A stretch of 64,000 nt of DNA. It comes from Nioella nitratireducens. GTDB taxonomy: Bacteria; Pseudomonadota; Alphaproteobacteria; Rhodobacterales; Rhodobacteraceae. The notes beneath the pieces are model-generated. The model saw only the letters and a list, made by a program, of their open reading frames with translations. It was not told the DNA's origin and made no database searches. The stretch covers positions 62,001 to 126,000 of the forward strand of contig NZ_MNBW01000003.1 in the NCBI RefSeq assembly GCF_001879715.1, in the 5' to 3' direction. Positions 18,089-26,480 of this stretch are shown here, in pieces (position 1 is the first letter of the stretch; every line of letters begins with the position of its first letter). The position numbers and the translations under genes are program-made.

Positions 18089-19657
18089 TCACTCGGTTGC
18101 GGTGTCGGGTTCGGCAGCCGGGGCATTGGCCGCTTCGGCCGGGGCTGACGGCGTGTCTGCGCCATCCGTCGGTGTTCCCTCGGGCACGGCAGCGCCGTCT
18201 TCCGTGCTGACCAGCCGACCGTCTTCCCACAGGCCCTGCACGATCCGCGCCTCGCGGTCTTGCGTGGCGGCATAGGTCATGGTGCCCGGTCCCTGACGGG
18301 TGCCGTTCACGAACTGGCCTTGGTAGACGTCGCCGTTGGCATAGGTCGCCCGACCGTCGCCGTTGATCTCGCCGCCTTGCCACTGGCCGGTATAGGTAAA
18401 GCCATCGGGCATCGTCAGTGTGCCCTCGCCTTCTCTCTGGCCTGCGACGAAATTGCCCTCGTAGACCGTTCCGTCGGCGTAGGTCGCAATGCCCTGTCCA
18501 TGGCGCAACCCGTCCTGCCAACCGCCTTCGTAGCGGTAGCCATCGGTGTAGGTCATCACGCCTTGCCCATGCTGGCGGGCGTTCATGAACTGGCCTTCAT
18601 AGACCAGCCCGTTGGCGTAGCGCGCAACGCCAAAGCCCTGAATCACCCCGTCGACCCATTCGCCTTCGTAGCTGGAGCCATCGGGATAGGTGATGGTGCC
18701 GCGCCCATGCGCAAGGTCGTCGCGGAAGGTGCCTTCGTAGACCGACCCATCGGGGTAGGTCACGCGGCCTTCGCCAGCGATGCGCCCGTCGATCCACTGG
18801 CCCACATAGAGGTAGCCGTCCGCGCCGCGGAATTCGCCCTGACCATGGCGGCGATCATTGGCGAAGGCCCCTTCGTAGCGGTCGCCATTGGCATAGCGCA
18901 CGATACCGGTGCCTTGCCGTTGCCCGTTGACCAACTGGCCCTCGTAGACATCTCCGTTGGGCTGGGTGAGGGTGCCGGTGCCGTTGATCTGGCCATTGTC
19001 CCACTGGCCTTCGTAGATCACGCCGTCGGGCATTTCCAACCGGCCCTGACCCTGCCGCTGGCCACCTTCGAAATTGCCGTCATAAACCGCGCCGTCAGGG
19101 TAGGTGATCTGGCCATGCCCCTGTTTCAGCCCGTTTACCCACTGGCCTTCGTAGCGATAGCCATTGGGGCTGATCATGGTGCCGGTGCCGTGGTGCAGGG
19201 CATTTCGGAAGCCGCCCTCGTAGCGCACGCCGTTGGCGTAGATCGCAACGCCCTGGCCGTTTATGCGCCCCTCGGACCATTCACCTTCGTAGGTCGAGCC
19301 GTCGGCGAAGGTGATCGAGCCGACCCCTTCCGGGCGGCCCTCGGCAAAGCTGCCCTCGTAGACCGAGCCATCGGGGAAAACCGCGCGCCCCTGTCCGCGG
19401 ATTTCTCCGTCGACCCATTCGCCGGTGTATTCATACCCGTTGGGCAGGCGATAGGTGCCGGTGCCATGCTGGACACCGTTGCGGAACGTGCCTTCGTAGA
19501 TGCCGCCACCCTCGTATTGGTGAATCTCGACCTCGCCCGTGTCCTGCGCCATCGCGCCCCCGGACAGGACCAATGCGCAACAGCCCGCCGCGGCTAGCTG
19601 ATGAAGGATGCCTCGTACTCCCTGGCTCACCTGTTTGCCCCCTTTGAGGTTGTGCAT
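18089..19657 (-). CDS. exported MORN-repeat protein
   Basis: About 522 residues with an N-terminal signal peptide (hydrophobic stretch LAAAGCCALVLSGGA, likely cleavage after AMA before QDTGE), then 18 MORN repeats, then an acidic Ala/Pro/Thr-rich tail. MORN repeats form elongated beta structures that bind lipids or proteins; a specific role here is unknown. A second possible start is the GTG at 19630, which has GGGGG upstream and gives a more usual signal peptide; the ATG at 19657 is listed as the outer limit. Convergent with the photolyase gene; divergent from nadE with a 125-base spacer. Confidence 0.8.
   Translation of the reverse strand: MHNLKGGKQVSQGVRGILHQLAAAGCCALVLSGGAMAQDTGEVEIHQYEGGGIYEGTFRNGVQHGTGTYRLPNGYEYTGEWVDGEIRGQGRAVFPDGSVYEGSFAEGRPEGVGSITFADGSTYEGEWSEGRINGQGVAIYANGVRYEGGFRNALHHGTGTMISPNGYRYEGQWVNGLKQGHGQITYPDGAVYDGNFEGGQRQGQGRLEMPDGVIYEGQWDNGQINGTGTLTQPNGDVYEGQLVNGQRQGTGIVRYANGDRYEGAFANDRRHGQGEFRGADGYLYVGQWIDGRIAGEGRVTYPDGSVYEGTFRDDLAHGRGTITYPDGSSYEGEWVDGVIQGFGVARYANGLVYEGQFMNARQHGQGVMTYTDGYRYEGGWQDGLRHGQGIATYADGTVYEGNFVAGQREGEGTLTMPDGFTYTGQWQGGEINGDGRATYANGDVYQGQFVNGTRQGPGTMTYAATQDREARIVQGLWEDGRLVSTEDGAAVPEGTPTDGADTPSAPAEAANAPAAEPDTATE
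18257..19498 (-). repeat. 18 tandem 69-bp MORN units
   Basis: Eighteen units of exactly 23 codons: the Tyr codon of unit 1 is at 19498 and that of unit 18 at 18325, 17 x 69 bases apart. The unit consensus is YEGxW/FxxGxxxGxGxxxxxDG. The aromatic residue after YEG-x alternates Phe/Trp from unit to unit, with a single phase break at unit 9 (Leu). Confidence 0.9.
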
Positions 19658-19782
19658 TGCCCGTCGCCACAGCAAACCTAGTGGAGGGCGCGAAGCCTCG
19701 CAATGTCTTTTGGCCCTCGTGGCTTGGCGGCGGGCGGTGATCTGCTAAAAGGCGTCCTCGAAGGCAAGACAGACGAGGCCCC

Positions 19783-21444
19783 ATGTCCGACACTTTCCGA
19801 GTCACGCTCGCGCAGTTGAACGCCACCGTTGGCGCGCTGGACGCCAATGCCGCCAAGGCCCGCGCAGCCTGGGCCGAGGCAAAAGCCGCCGGGGCGGATT
19901 TCATCGCCTTCCCCGAGATGTTCGTCACAGGCTACCAGTTGCAGGATCTCGTGCAGAAACCTGCCTTCGCCGCCGATGTGCATCGTGTCCTGACCCAATT
20001 GGCCAGCCAGTGCGCCGATGGCCCGGCGATCGGGATCGGCGGCCCGTGGCAGGGGCCGGACAAACCGTTCAACGCCTATTTCATCCTTGAGGGGGGCGTG
20101 GTGAAGACGCAGGTGCTCAAACATCATCTGCCCACCTACAATGTCTTTGACGAGAAACGCTATTATCACGCTGGCGACCCGCAAGGCCCGGTGCAGATCG
20201 GCCCCGTCCGCATCGGCTTTCCGATCTGCGAGGATTGCTGGTTCGAGGATGTCTGCGAGACACTGGAAGAAACCGGGGCCGAGATCCTGATCGTTCCCAA
20301 CGGCTCGCCCTACCATCGCGGCAAGATGAATGTGCGCCAGGCGGTCACCGTTTCGCGGGTGATCGAGACCGGGTTGCCGCTGGCCTATCTCAATCTCACC
20401 GGTGCACAGGACGACCAGGTTTTCGACGGGGCAAGCTTCGTGCTGAACCCCGGTGGCGAGTTAGCCGTGCAGATGCCGTTTTATGACGAAACCCTGACCC
20501 ATGTCGATTTCACCCGCACCGCCGAGGGCTGGCGTGCAACGATTGGCGAAAAGGCCCATCTGCCCGACGCGTGGGAGGCCGATTATCGTTGCATGGTCGA
20601 GGCGGTGCGCGATTACATGCACAAGACCGGGTTCTCCAAGGTGGTCCTCGGGCTGTCGGGGGGCGTCGATTCTGCCCTCGTCGCGGTGATTGCCGCCGAC
20701 GCCTTGGGGCCAGAAAACGTGCGCTGCGTGATGCTGCCCTCGGAATACACCTCGACCGAGTCGCTGGAAGATGCCGCCAGCGTCGCCGAGCGGCTTGGCA
20801 CCCGCCTGGATACCGTGCCAATCACCGCCCCGCGCGCGGGCGTGACCGAAGCGTTGGCGGATCTCTTCGCAGGCACCGAACCGGGCATTGCCGAGGAAAA
20901 CATCCAGTCGCGCCTGCGCGGCGTGATCCTGATGGCGCTCTCCAACAAGTTCGGGGAAATGCTGCTGACCACCGGCAACAAGTCCGAGGTCGCGGTCGGC
21001 TATGCCACGATCTATGGCGACATGGCCGGTGGCTATAACCCGATTAAGGATCTCTACAAGACCCGCGTCTTCGAGACCTGCCGCTGGCGCAACGCCAATC
21101 ACCGCCCGTGGATGAATGGCCCCGAGGGCGAGGTCATCCCTGCGCGCGTCATCGACAAGCCGCCGACCGCAGAACTGCGCGAGAACCAGAAGGACGAGGA
21201 CAGCCTGCCGCCCTACGAGGATCTGGACGTGATGCTGGAAATGCTGATCGACAAGGAGGCGTCCGTGGCCGACGTCGTCGCCATGGGCTATGACCGCGAG
21301 GCGGTGAAGAAAGTCGAACACCTCATCTACATCTCGGAATACAAGCGCTTCCAGTCCGCGCCCGGCGCCCGGCTGACCGAACGCGCCTTCTGGCTTGACC
21401 GGCGTTATCCCATCGTGAACAGGTGGCGGGATGAAGGAGAGTGA
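19783..21444 (+). CDS. nadE: glutamine-dependent NAD+ synthetase
   Basis: Amidates nicotinic acid adenine dinucleotide to NAD+, using ammonia from its own glutaminase domain; 553 residues. The N-terminal nitrilase-fold domain (1 to about 260) has the Glu in FPEMFVTGY, the Lys in NVFDEKRYYHAGD and the Cys in FPICEDCWF. The synthetase domain has the PP-loop GLSGGVDSALVAV, plus TTGNKSEVAVGYATIYGDMA. The short spacer to the MORN gene (19658-19782) should hold promoters for both. The end overlaps a membrane-protein gene by 14 bases. Confidence 0.96.
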   Translation: MSDTFRVTLAQLNATVGALDANAAKARAAWAEAKAAGADFIAFPEMFVTGYQLQDLVQKPAFAADVHRVLTQLASQCADGPAIGIGGPWQGPDKPFNAYFILEGGVVKTQVLKHHLPTYNVFDEKRYYHAGDPQGPVQIGPVRIGFPICEDCWFEDVCETLEETGAEILIVPNGSPYHRGKMNVRQAVTVSRVIETGLPLAYLNLTGAQDDQVFDGASFVLNPGGELAVQMPFYDETLTHVDFTRTAEGWRATIGEKAHLPDAWEADYRCMVEAVRDYMHKTGFSKVVLGLSGGVDSALVAVIAADALGPENVRCVMLPSEYTSTESLEDAASVAERLGTRLDTVPITAPRAGVTEALADLFAGTEPGIAEENIQSRLRGVILMALSNKFGEMLLTTGNKSEVAVGYATIYGDMAGGYNPIKDLYKTRVFETCRWRNANHRPWMNGPEGEVIPARVIDKPPTAELRENQKDEDSLPPYEDLDVMLEMLIDKEASVADVVAMGYDREAVKKVEHLIYISEYKRFQSAPGARLTERAFWLDRRYPIVNRWRDEGE

Positions 21445-22018
21445 ACTCAAGCACCGCAGAGCGTCTCCGCCGGTCGACGGTTCGAAGCTGCACCTTTCGC
21501 CGAACCCGACGACACAAATCGGGCTGACCTGCCTCGGCGCGTTCCTCGCCTATGTGTTGTTCCGCGAGTTGTCGGGACATCCGATGGCCATCCTGCGGGA
21601 CAACATGGCCGCGCTGCCGATCATTTTGTTGTCACCGGGCGTGGTGCTTGCTGCATTTCTGGCGCCGTTCGGCAGCCCGCGTGTGGAAATTGATGCAGAA
21701 GGGGTGTTTGTCCGGCACTGGCGACGTTTCGACTGGAATGAATTCGAGGGCTTCTTGTCCATGAAACGCGGCCCCTTGCTCAACCGGGAAGAGGTGCTGG
21801 TCCTGAAGCTTGAGGCGTCCGCCCCGATTCCAGATGCGGGGCCGATCCGAACCCTGTTCAGGTGGGTTTCGCCCGTGTCCAGGCGCTCGCGGCAAATCTC
21901 GATAGGTGAGCGCAGTTTTGACGTGTCGATTGCCATACTGGAGAAAGCCATACGCGAAAATTCCGCTCTGGCAGGGCATCAACTTCGTGACATCAAAGGG
22001 TGGACCGGGGCAGATTGA
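21431..22018 (+). CDS. small membrane protein of unknown function
   Basis: 195 residues, not recognised at family level. Visible features are a polar N terminus (about 1-28), two hydrophobic helices (about 29-46 and 60-78) and a soluble part that starts PRVEIDAEGVFVRHWRRFDWNEFEGF. That part resembles the strand pattern of bacterial PH-like domains found in two-helix membrane proteins. The ATG lies inside the last codons of nadE (14-base overlap), so it is probably translated by coupling. Base use is less GC-biased than in its neighbours. Repeat copy C follows within 40 bases. Confidence 0.6.
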   Translation: MKESELKHRRASPPVDGSKLHLSPNPTTQIGLTCLGAFLAYVLFRELSGHPMAILRDNMAALPIILLSPGVVLAAFLAPFGSPRVEIDAEGVFVRHWRRFDWNEFEGFLSMKRGPLLNREEVLVLKLEASAPIPDAGPIRTLFRWVSPVSRRSRQISIGERSFDVSIAILEKAIRENSALAGHQLRDIKGWTGAD

Positions 22019-22057
22019 CCAGAGCGCAGGCCGTTCTGCCCGGCTTCGACCCTCTCC

Positions 22058-22131
22058 CTTCTTCTTGGCTCAAGCACTCCGGGGGGTCCGGGGGGCAGAG
22101 CCCCCCGGCGGGTCGGCGCCAAAGGCGCCGA
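22058..22131 (+). repeat. dispersed intergenic repeat, copy C (diverged)
   Basis: Same three-part order as copies A and B: a core (22058-22080) matching copy A at about 17 of 23 positions, the hairpin CCGGGGGG/CCCCCCGG (22088-22108), and TCGGCGCC-AAA-GGCGCCGA (22113-22131). Downstream of a gene on the plus strand; could act as a terminator. The rest of 22019-22228 shows no other feature. Confidence 0.6.
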
Positions 22132-22228
22132 AATAGCTGTCGCAACCTGACCCCGAGGTCGCATACCGGCGCGACCGCGGGAACCGGGTCCGGCACCGTC
22201 TCTCATCCCAAGAGACGCCAGCCCCATC

Positions 22229-22780
22229 ATGATCCACATTCACACCGTTCCCGCCGCCTTCTCGCCGGAAGACTGCGCGCGCATCACCGCCATGGCCGAG
22301 GCCGCCCCCACGCAGGACGCGGGTCTCGTGCGCAATGCCACCGACCACAACCTGCGCCGGGCCGATCTGGTCTGGCTGGATGAGGTCGCGGGCAGCGACT
22401 GGGTGATGGACCGGATCATCGACCTCGTGCGCGAGGCCAACCGCGCGGTTTACGGCTATGACCTGACCGATTTCGCTGAATCCGCGCAGGTTGCCCGCTA
22501 CGGCGCCGACCGCGAGGGCCATTTCGACTGGCATTCCGATATCGGCGACGGGCGGCTGGCGGCGAAGCGCAAGCTGACGATGGTGGTGCAATTGTCCGCG
22601 CCCACGGCCTATGGCGGCGGCAGGCTGGAACTGATGCCGGGTGCGGGGACCGTCACGGCAGAGCCTGCACAGGGCAGCGCAACGCTGTTTCCGTCTTTCG
22701 TGCTGCACCGGGTGACGCCGGTGACCGATGGCGAGCGCCGCTCGCTCACCATCTGGTGCCACGGACCCGCCTTTCGCTAA
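22229..22780 (+). CDS. PKHD-type 2-oxoglutarate/Fe(II) oxygenase
   Basis: Non-haem iron hydroxylase of 183 residues. The facial triad is visible as HFDWHSDIG (H-x-D) with the distal His in FVLHRVTPV, and the 2-oxoglutarate Arg in GERRSLTIW. The closest group I know is PKHD-type hydroxylases (prolyl 4-hydroxylase alpha-subunit-like), whose substrates are often unknown. The start MIHIHTVPAAFSPEDC fits. A single gene, 90 bases before the MarR operon promoter. Confidence 0.78.
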   Translation: MIHIHTVPAAFSPEDCARITAMAEAAPTQDAGLVRNATDHNLRRADLVWLDEVAGSDWVMDRIIDLVREANRAVYGYDLTDFAESAQVARYGADREGHFDWHSDIGDGRLAAKRKLTMVVQLSAPTAYGGGRLELMPGAGTVTAEPAQGSATLFPSFVLHRVTPVTDGERRSLTIWCHGPAFR

Positions 22781-22810
22781 GCCGATCGGCCTGACGGTGC
22801 CTCCTGGGCT

Positions 22811-22847
22811 TTACATTATACGGACCCATACTATATCGGTCCGTATC
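22811..22847 (+). promoter_or_regulatory. promoter with MarR-type operator for marR-emrAB
   Basis: TTTACA (22811-22816) and TATATC (22833-22838) with 16-base spacing form a promoter candidate. A perfect 9-bp inverted repeat ATACGGACC (22819-22827) / GGTCCGTAT (22839-22847), with 11 bases between, overlaps it. Centres of the arms are two helix turns apart, as expected for a MarR dimer that represses its own operon. Confidence 0.7.
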
Positions 22848-22869
22848 TTGAACTCCGGACCCGGCCCTC

Positions 22870-23313
22870 ATGAAATCCATCGCTCTCTTGCTGCACGAAT
22901 CCGCCACGCTGATGAAGCGGGAGTTCGAACGCTGCGCGCGCCCGAACAACCTGACGCTGATGCAGTGGCGCATGTTGGGCGAACTCTCGCGCGAAGGCGC
23001 CATGCGGCAGACGGCGCTGATCGCGGCGTTGAACGCGCCTGCGATGACCGTCAGCGACGTGGCCGAACGGATGGAAAGGGCCGGGTTGATCCGGCGCGAG
23101 GCCGATCCCGAGGACAGCCGCGCCAAGTTGGTTGCCATCTCGGCTGAAGGTGAGGCGCTGGCGGCCAAGATGCGCGACATTTCCAACGGGGTGTTCGCCC
23201 GCGCCTTTGACGGGATCTCTGCCGACGATCTCGACCGGCTACAGCAGACCTTGGCCCGGATCACACAAAATCTCGACGAGACGCCGGCGACGGCGCAGGA
23301 CAGGACCGAATGA
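22870..23313 (+). CDS. MarR-family transcriptional regulator
   Basis: 147-residue winged-helix repressor. The dimerisation helix at the N terminus (ATLMKREFERCARPNNL) precedes the DNA-binding part with LTLMQWRMLGELS, the recognition region NAPAMTVSDVAERMERAGL and the wing RREADPEDSRAKLVAI. It starts 22 bases after the palindromic operator and is coupled by ATGA to the efflux genes. This EmrR-EmrA-EmrB arrangement suggests de-repression by toxic phenolics or drugs that the pump removes; the ligand is inferred only. Confidence 0.88.
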   Translation: MKSIALLLHESATLMKREFERCARPNNLTLMQWRMLGELSREGAMRQTALIAALNAPAMTVSDVAERMERAGLIRREADPEDSRAKLVAISAEGEALAAKMRDISNGVFARAFDGISADDLDRLQQTLARITQNLDETPATAQDRTE

Positions 23314-24410
23314 ACGCCGAATCCAAACCGATCAAGCCCGAGGCCGCCGCGCCCGCCCCGCAGCCAGAGACCAACGCCCCCCCGAACCCCGCAAGGAAGA
23401 AACGCCGTCGCGGGCTGATGCTGGTCGTTCCCGTCGCCATCGCGTTGGCGGGCGGTGGCGCCTATCTGTTGGGCGGTCGCTATGTCTCGACCGACAACGC
23501 CTATGTGCATCAACCGATGCTCTCGATCTCGTCGGACGTGGCCGGGCGCATTTCCGACGTGGATGTGCGCGAGAACCAGCAGGTTGCCTTGGGTGACACG
23601 ATGTTCCGCCTCGACCCGGAACCCTACCAGATCGCCGTCGATCAGGCAGAGGCGGCGCTGGCCTCGGCCCGGCTGGCGGTGGTGCAGTTGCGCGCCAACT
23701 ACGCTACGGCAGAAGCGCAGTTGCAGGCGGCAGAGAGCATTCTGGAAGTGCAGACCCGGGAACTGGAACGCCAGCAATCACTGACCGAACGCGGAATCAG
23801 CACGTCCGCCGCGCTGGACCAGGCGACGGTTGCGTCGCGCTCTGCCGCCAATAACGTGGATCTGGCGCGCCGTCAGGTCGAGGCCGCTGCGGCGGCCCTC
23901 GGCGGCGACCCCGAGATCGAAACCGATGCCCTGCCCAGTGTCCGCGCGGCGCTTGCGCAGCTCGACATCGCACAGCGCAATCTTGCGCATACCGAAATCC
24001 ACGCGCCAAGCGCCGGGATCGTGTCGCAAGTCGAAAGCCTGAATGTCGGGCAGTTCGTGGGCGCGGGCACCGCAGTCGCCACGCTGGTCGATTCCGATCA
24101 GACGTGGATCGAGGCCAATTTCAAGGAAACCCAGCTGGATGGGCTGGAAGTCGGCCAACCGGTCGAAATCACCATCGACGCCTATCCCGGCCTGACCTTG
24201 CGCGGCACGCTGGAAAGCTTTGGCTCGGCCACCGGGTCGCAGTTTTCGCTGATCCCGGCGCAGAACGCGACCGGCAACTGGGTGAAAGTCGTGCAACGTA
24301 TTGCCGTCCGTATCCGCATCGAAGATGACACCGACCACCCGCTGCGGGACGGGATGAGCGCCCATGTCAGCGTCGATACCGGCAACACCCATCTCGCCGA
24401 CCTGCTATGA
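23310..24410 (+). CDS. emrA: HlyD/EmrA-family membrane fusion protein
   Basis: Periplasmic adaptor of an EmrAB-type tripartite pump, 366 residues. A Pro/Ala-rich cytoplasmic start and RKKRRRG lead into one membrane helix (about 32-52). Then come a lipoyl half-motif (SDVAGRISDVDVRENQQV), a long coiled-coil hairpin (about 115-215, Ala/Gln/Glu-rich), the second lipoyl half (IHAPSAGIVSQVESLNVG) and the beta-barrel. ATGA overlaps at both ends tie it to the regulator and the transporter. Confidence 0.9.
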   Translation: MNAESKPIKPEAAAPAPQPETNAPPNPARKKRRRGLMLVVPVAIALAGGGAYLLGGRYVSTDNAYVHQPMLSISSDVAGRISDVDVRENQQVALGDTMFRLDPEPYQIAVDQAEAALASARLAVVQLRANYATAEAQLQAAESILEVQTRELERQQSLTERGISTSAALDQATVASRSAANNVDLARRQVEAAAAALGGDPEIETDALPSVRAALAQLDIAQRNLAHTEIHAPSAGIVSQVESLNVGQFVGAGTAVATLVDSDQTWIEANFKETQLDGLEVGQPVEITIDAYPGLTLRGTLESFGSATGSQFSLIPAQNATGNWVKVVQRIAVRIRIEDDTDHPLRDGMSAHVSVDTGNTHLADLL

Positions 24411-25948
24411 GCGCACCGGCCCTGTCCAAACCCAACCTGACCGTGGCGGCGCCCGGCTGGCTGACCGCCTCGATCATGTTGGCCACGATCATGCAGGTGC
24501 TCGACACCACGATTGCAAACGTGGCCTTGCCGCACATGGCCTCGTCCCTCGGAGCGACGCAGGAAGAAATCACTTGGGTTCTGACCTCGTATATCGTGTC
24601 CTCGGCCATTGCGACGCCGATGACCGGCTGGGTCGCGGACCGGTTCGGGCGGCGGATGGTGTTTGCTGCGGCCATCGCAGGCTTTACCGGCGCGTCACTG
24701 GCCTGCGGGATCGCCACCAGCTTGCCGGAAATGATCGTCTTCCGGGTCATCCAAGGGGTGACCGGCGCAGTTCTGATCCCCCTGTCGCAGGCGGTGCTTC
24801 TGGACATCAACCCGCGCGAGAAGGTCGGGCAGGCCATGGCCATCTATGGGGCCGGCATCATGGTGGGTCCGATCATCGGGCCAACGCTTGGGGGCTGGCT
24901 GACCGAAACCTTCAACTGGCGCTTCGTCTTTCTGGTGAACCTGCCCGTGGGACTGATCGCGTTGCTTGGCGTGCTGGCCTTTCTGCCGCGCGAAACCCCG
25001 CGGCACCGGCGTTTTGACATGTTCGGCTTTGCCATGCTGGCCGTTGCGGTCGGGGCCTTGCAACTGATGTTGGATCGGGGGCAGGCGGTGGACTGGTTCG
25101 ACTCGCTCGAAACCTGGATCTATCTGGCGCTGATGATCTCTGGCGCGTGGGTCTTCGTGATCCATTCCCTTACGGCAGACGACCCGTTCGTGACTCCGGG
25201 CATGTTCCGCGACCGCAATTTCGTGATGGGGCTGCTGTTCATCTTCATCATCGGGATGACGATGTTTTCGGGCCTCGCGCTGCTGCCGCCGCTGTTGCAA
25301 CGGTTGATGGGCTACCCGGTGATCGAGACCGGGATCGTCATGGCCCCGCGCGGGGTCGGGACGATGCTGTCGATGATCATCGTCGGGCGGCTCGTGTCCA
25401 AGATCGACCCGCGTTACCTGGTGCTCTTCGGCCTTGGGCTGACGGCATGGTCGCTGCACATGATGACCGGGTTCAGCCTGCAAATGGACTCGCGCCTGAT
25501 CGTCACCTCGGGCGTGATGCAGGGGCTGGGGCTGGGGTTTGTCTTTGTGCCACTATCGACACTGACCTTCGCCACCATCGACGCCAAGTTCCGGGGCGAC
25601 GCGACCGCGATGTTCAGCCTTGTGCGAAACGTCGGCTCCGGCGTCGGGATTTCGCTGGTGACGGTGGTGCTGTCGCGCATGTCCAGCGTGAACCACGAAG
25701 AGATCGGCTCGGCCCTGACCGCCACGGCGCCCCAAGTGCAGATGCAGGCGCCGGGGCTGGTGCAGGGCTCGCCGCTTTATACCCAGATTTTCGATGGCCT
25801 GGTCTCTCAGCAGGCCTACATGGTGGGCTATATCGACAACTTCTTCTTCATGATGCTGTTGACGCTGGCCGTGGTGCCGATCGCCTTCCTGCTGCGGAAA
25901 CCATCTGCCGCCCCAGCCCCGCAAGAGTCCGCCCCGGCGATCGAATAA
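24407..25948 (+). CDS. emrB: EmrB-type MFS drug efflux transporter (DHA2 family)
   Basis: 14-helix major facilitator of 513 residues that exports hydrophobic toxic compounds by proton antiport. Motif C-like and DHA2 signatures are visible: TTIANVALPHMASSLG at helix 1, WVADRFGRRMVF in loop 2-3, and GPIIGPTLGGWLTETFNWRW-like text, here ending FNWRFVFL, at helix 5. It is coupled by ATGA to emrA. The stop lies only three bases from the end of the convergent soxR gene and no terminator is visible between them. Confidence 0.92.
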   Translation: MSAPALSKPNLTVAAPGWLTASIMLATIMQVLDTTIANVALPHMASSLGATQEEITWVLTSYIVSSAIATPMTGWVADRFGRRMVFAAAIAGFTGASLACGIATSLPEMIVFRVIQGVTGAVLIPLSQAVLLDINPREKVGQAMAIYGAGIMVGPIIGPTLGGWLTETFNWRFVFLVNLPVGLIALLGVLAFLPRETPRHRRFDMFGFAMLAVAVGALQLMLDRGQAVDWFDSLETWIYLALMISGAWVFVIHSLTADDPFVTPGMFRDRNFVMGLLFIFIIGMTMFSGLALLPPLLQRLMGYPVIETGIVMAPRGVGTMLSMIIVGRLVSKIDPRYLVLFGLGLTAWSLHMMTGFSLQMDSRLIVTSGVMQGLGLGFVFVPLSTLTFATIDAKFRGDATAMFSLVRNVGSGVGISLVTVVLSRMSSVNHEEIGSALTATAPQVQMQAPGLVQGSPLYTQIFDGLVSQQAYMVGYIDNFFFMMLLTLAVVPIAFLLRKPSAAPAPQESAPAIE

Positions 25949-25951
25949 CGG

Positions 25952-26401
25952 CTATGGCCCGTCGATGATGTTGCGCGGCCCGGCCCCCCGCCGGGCCGCA
26001 GTATCATCGGGGTTGTAGAGCGCGCAGGTCTTGAGCGACAGGCAGCCGCAGCCGATGCAGCCATCGAGCTTGTCCCTTGTGCGTTGCAACCGGGCGATCT
26101 GCGCATCCAACGCTTCCTTGAATCGACGGCTGATCTTTTCCCAATCGGCCTTGGTGGGGGTGCGTCTTTCTGGCAGGCTGGCCATCTCGGCACGGATCTC
26201 GGTCAGGGAAAGCCCCAACTCCTGCGCGATCTTGATGAAGGAAATCCGCCTTATGTCCGAGCGGCGGAATTGCCGTTGCCCGGCCTCTGTCCGGATGGGG
26301 TGCACCAGCCCCTCGGCCTCGTAATAGCGGATGGCCGATACCGCGACGCCAGTGCGCGCGGCGATCTTTCCGATGGGCAACATATCTGCGGCACGGCGCA
26401 T
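25952..26401 (-). CDS. soxR: redox-sensitive transcriptional activator SoxR
   Basis: MerR-family regulator of 149 residues that holds a [2Fe-2S] cluster oxidised by redox-cycling compounds or superoxide. The helix-turn-helix begins IGKIAARTGVAVSAIRYYE. The cluster motif CIGCGCLSLKTC is intact (C115, C118, C120, C126; E. coli uses C119, C122, C124, C130). ATG 26401 has GAGG seven bases upstream; an open extension to 26452 would cross the SoxR box. It is divergent from a VOC gene across one SoxR-box-like site, so the VOC gene is the likely target. Confidence 0.94.
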   Translation of the reverse strand: MRRAADMLPIGKIAARTGVAVSAIRYYEAEGLVHPIRTEAGQRQFRRSDIRRISFIKIAQELGLSLTEIRAEMASLPERRTPTKADWEKISRRFKEALDAQIARLQRTRDKLDGCIGCGCLSLKTCALYNPDDTAARRGAGPRNIIDGP

Positions 26402-26416
26402 TGAAAAACCTCTTGA

Positions 26417-26434
26417 GCTAAAGTCAACTTGAGG
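26417..26434. promoter_or_regulatory. SoxR box in the soxR/VOC spacer
   Basis: On the minus strand 26434-26417 reads CCTCAAGTTGACTTTAGC, matching 15 of 18 positions of the E. coli soxS SoxR site as I recall it (CCTCAAGTTAACTTGAGG). It lies between the two divergent starts. On the plus strand TTGAGC (26413) followed 19 bases later by TAGACC gives the long spacing typical of MerR-family promoters. Confidence 0.65.
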
Positions 26435-26480
26435 AATTAGACCATGCCTCACAGACCCGAATCAAGGAAAGGAAATTTGG

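Noticed and set aside
18260-19597. Long open frame on the plus strand opposite the MORN protein
   Set aside because: It is a mirror of the 69-bp repeats: exact periodicity keeps the antisense frame open. The minus-strand product has a signal peptide and family motifs.
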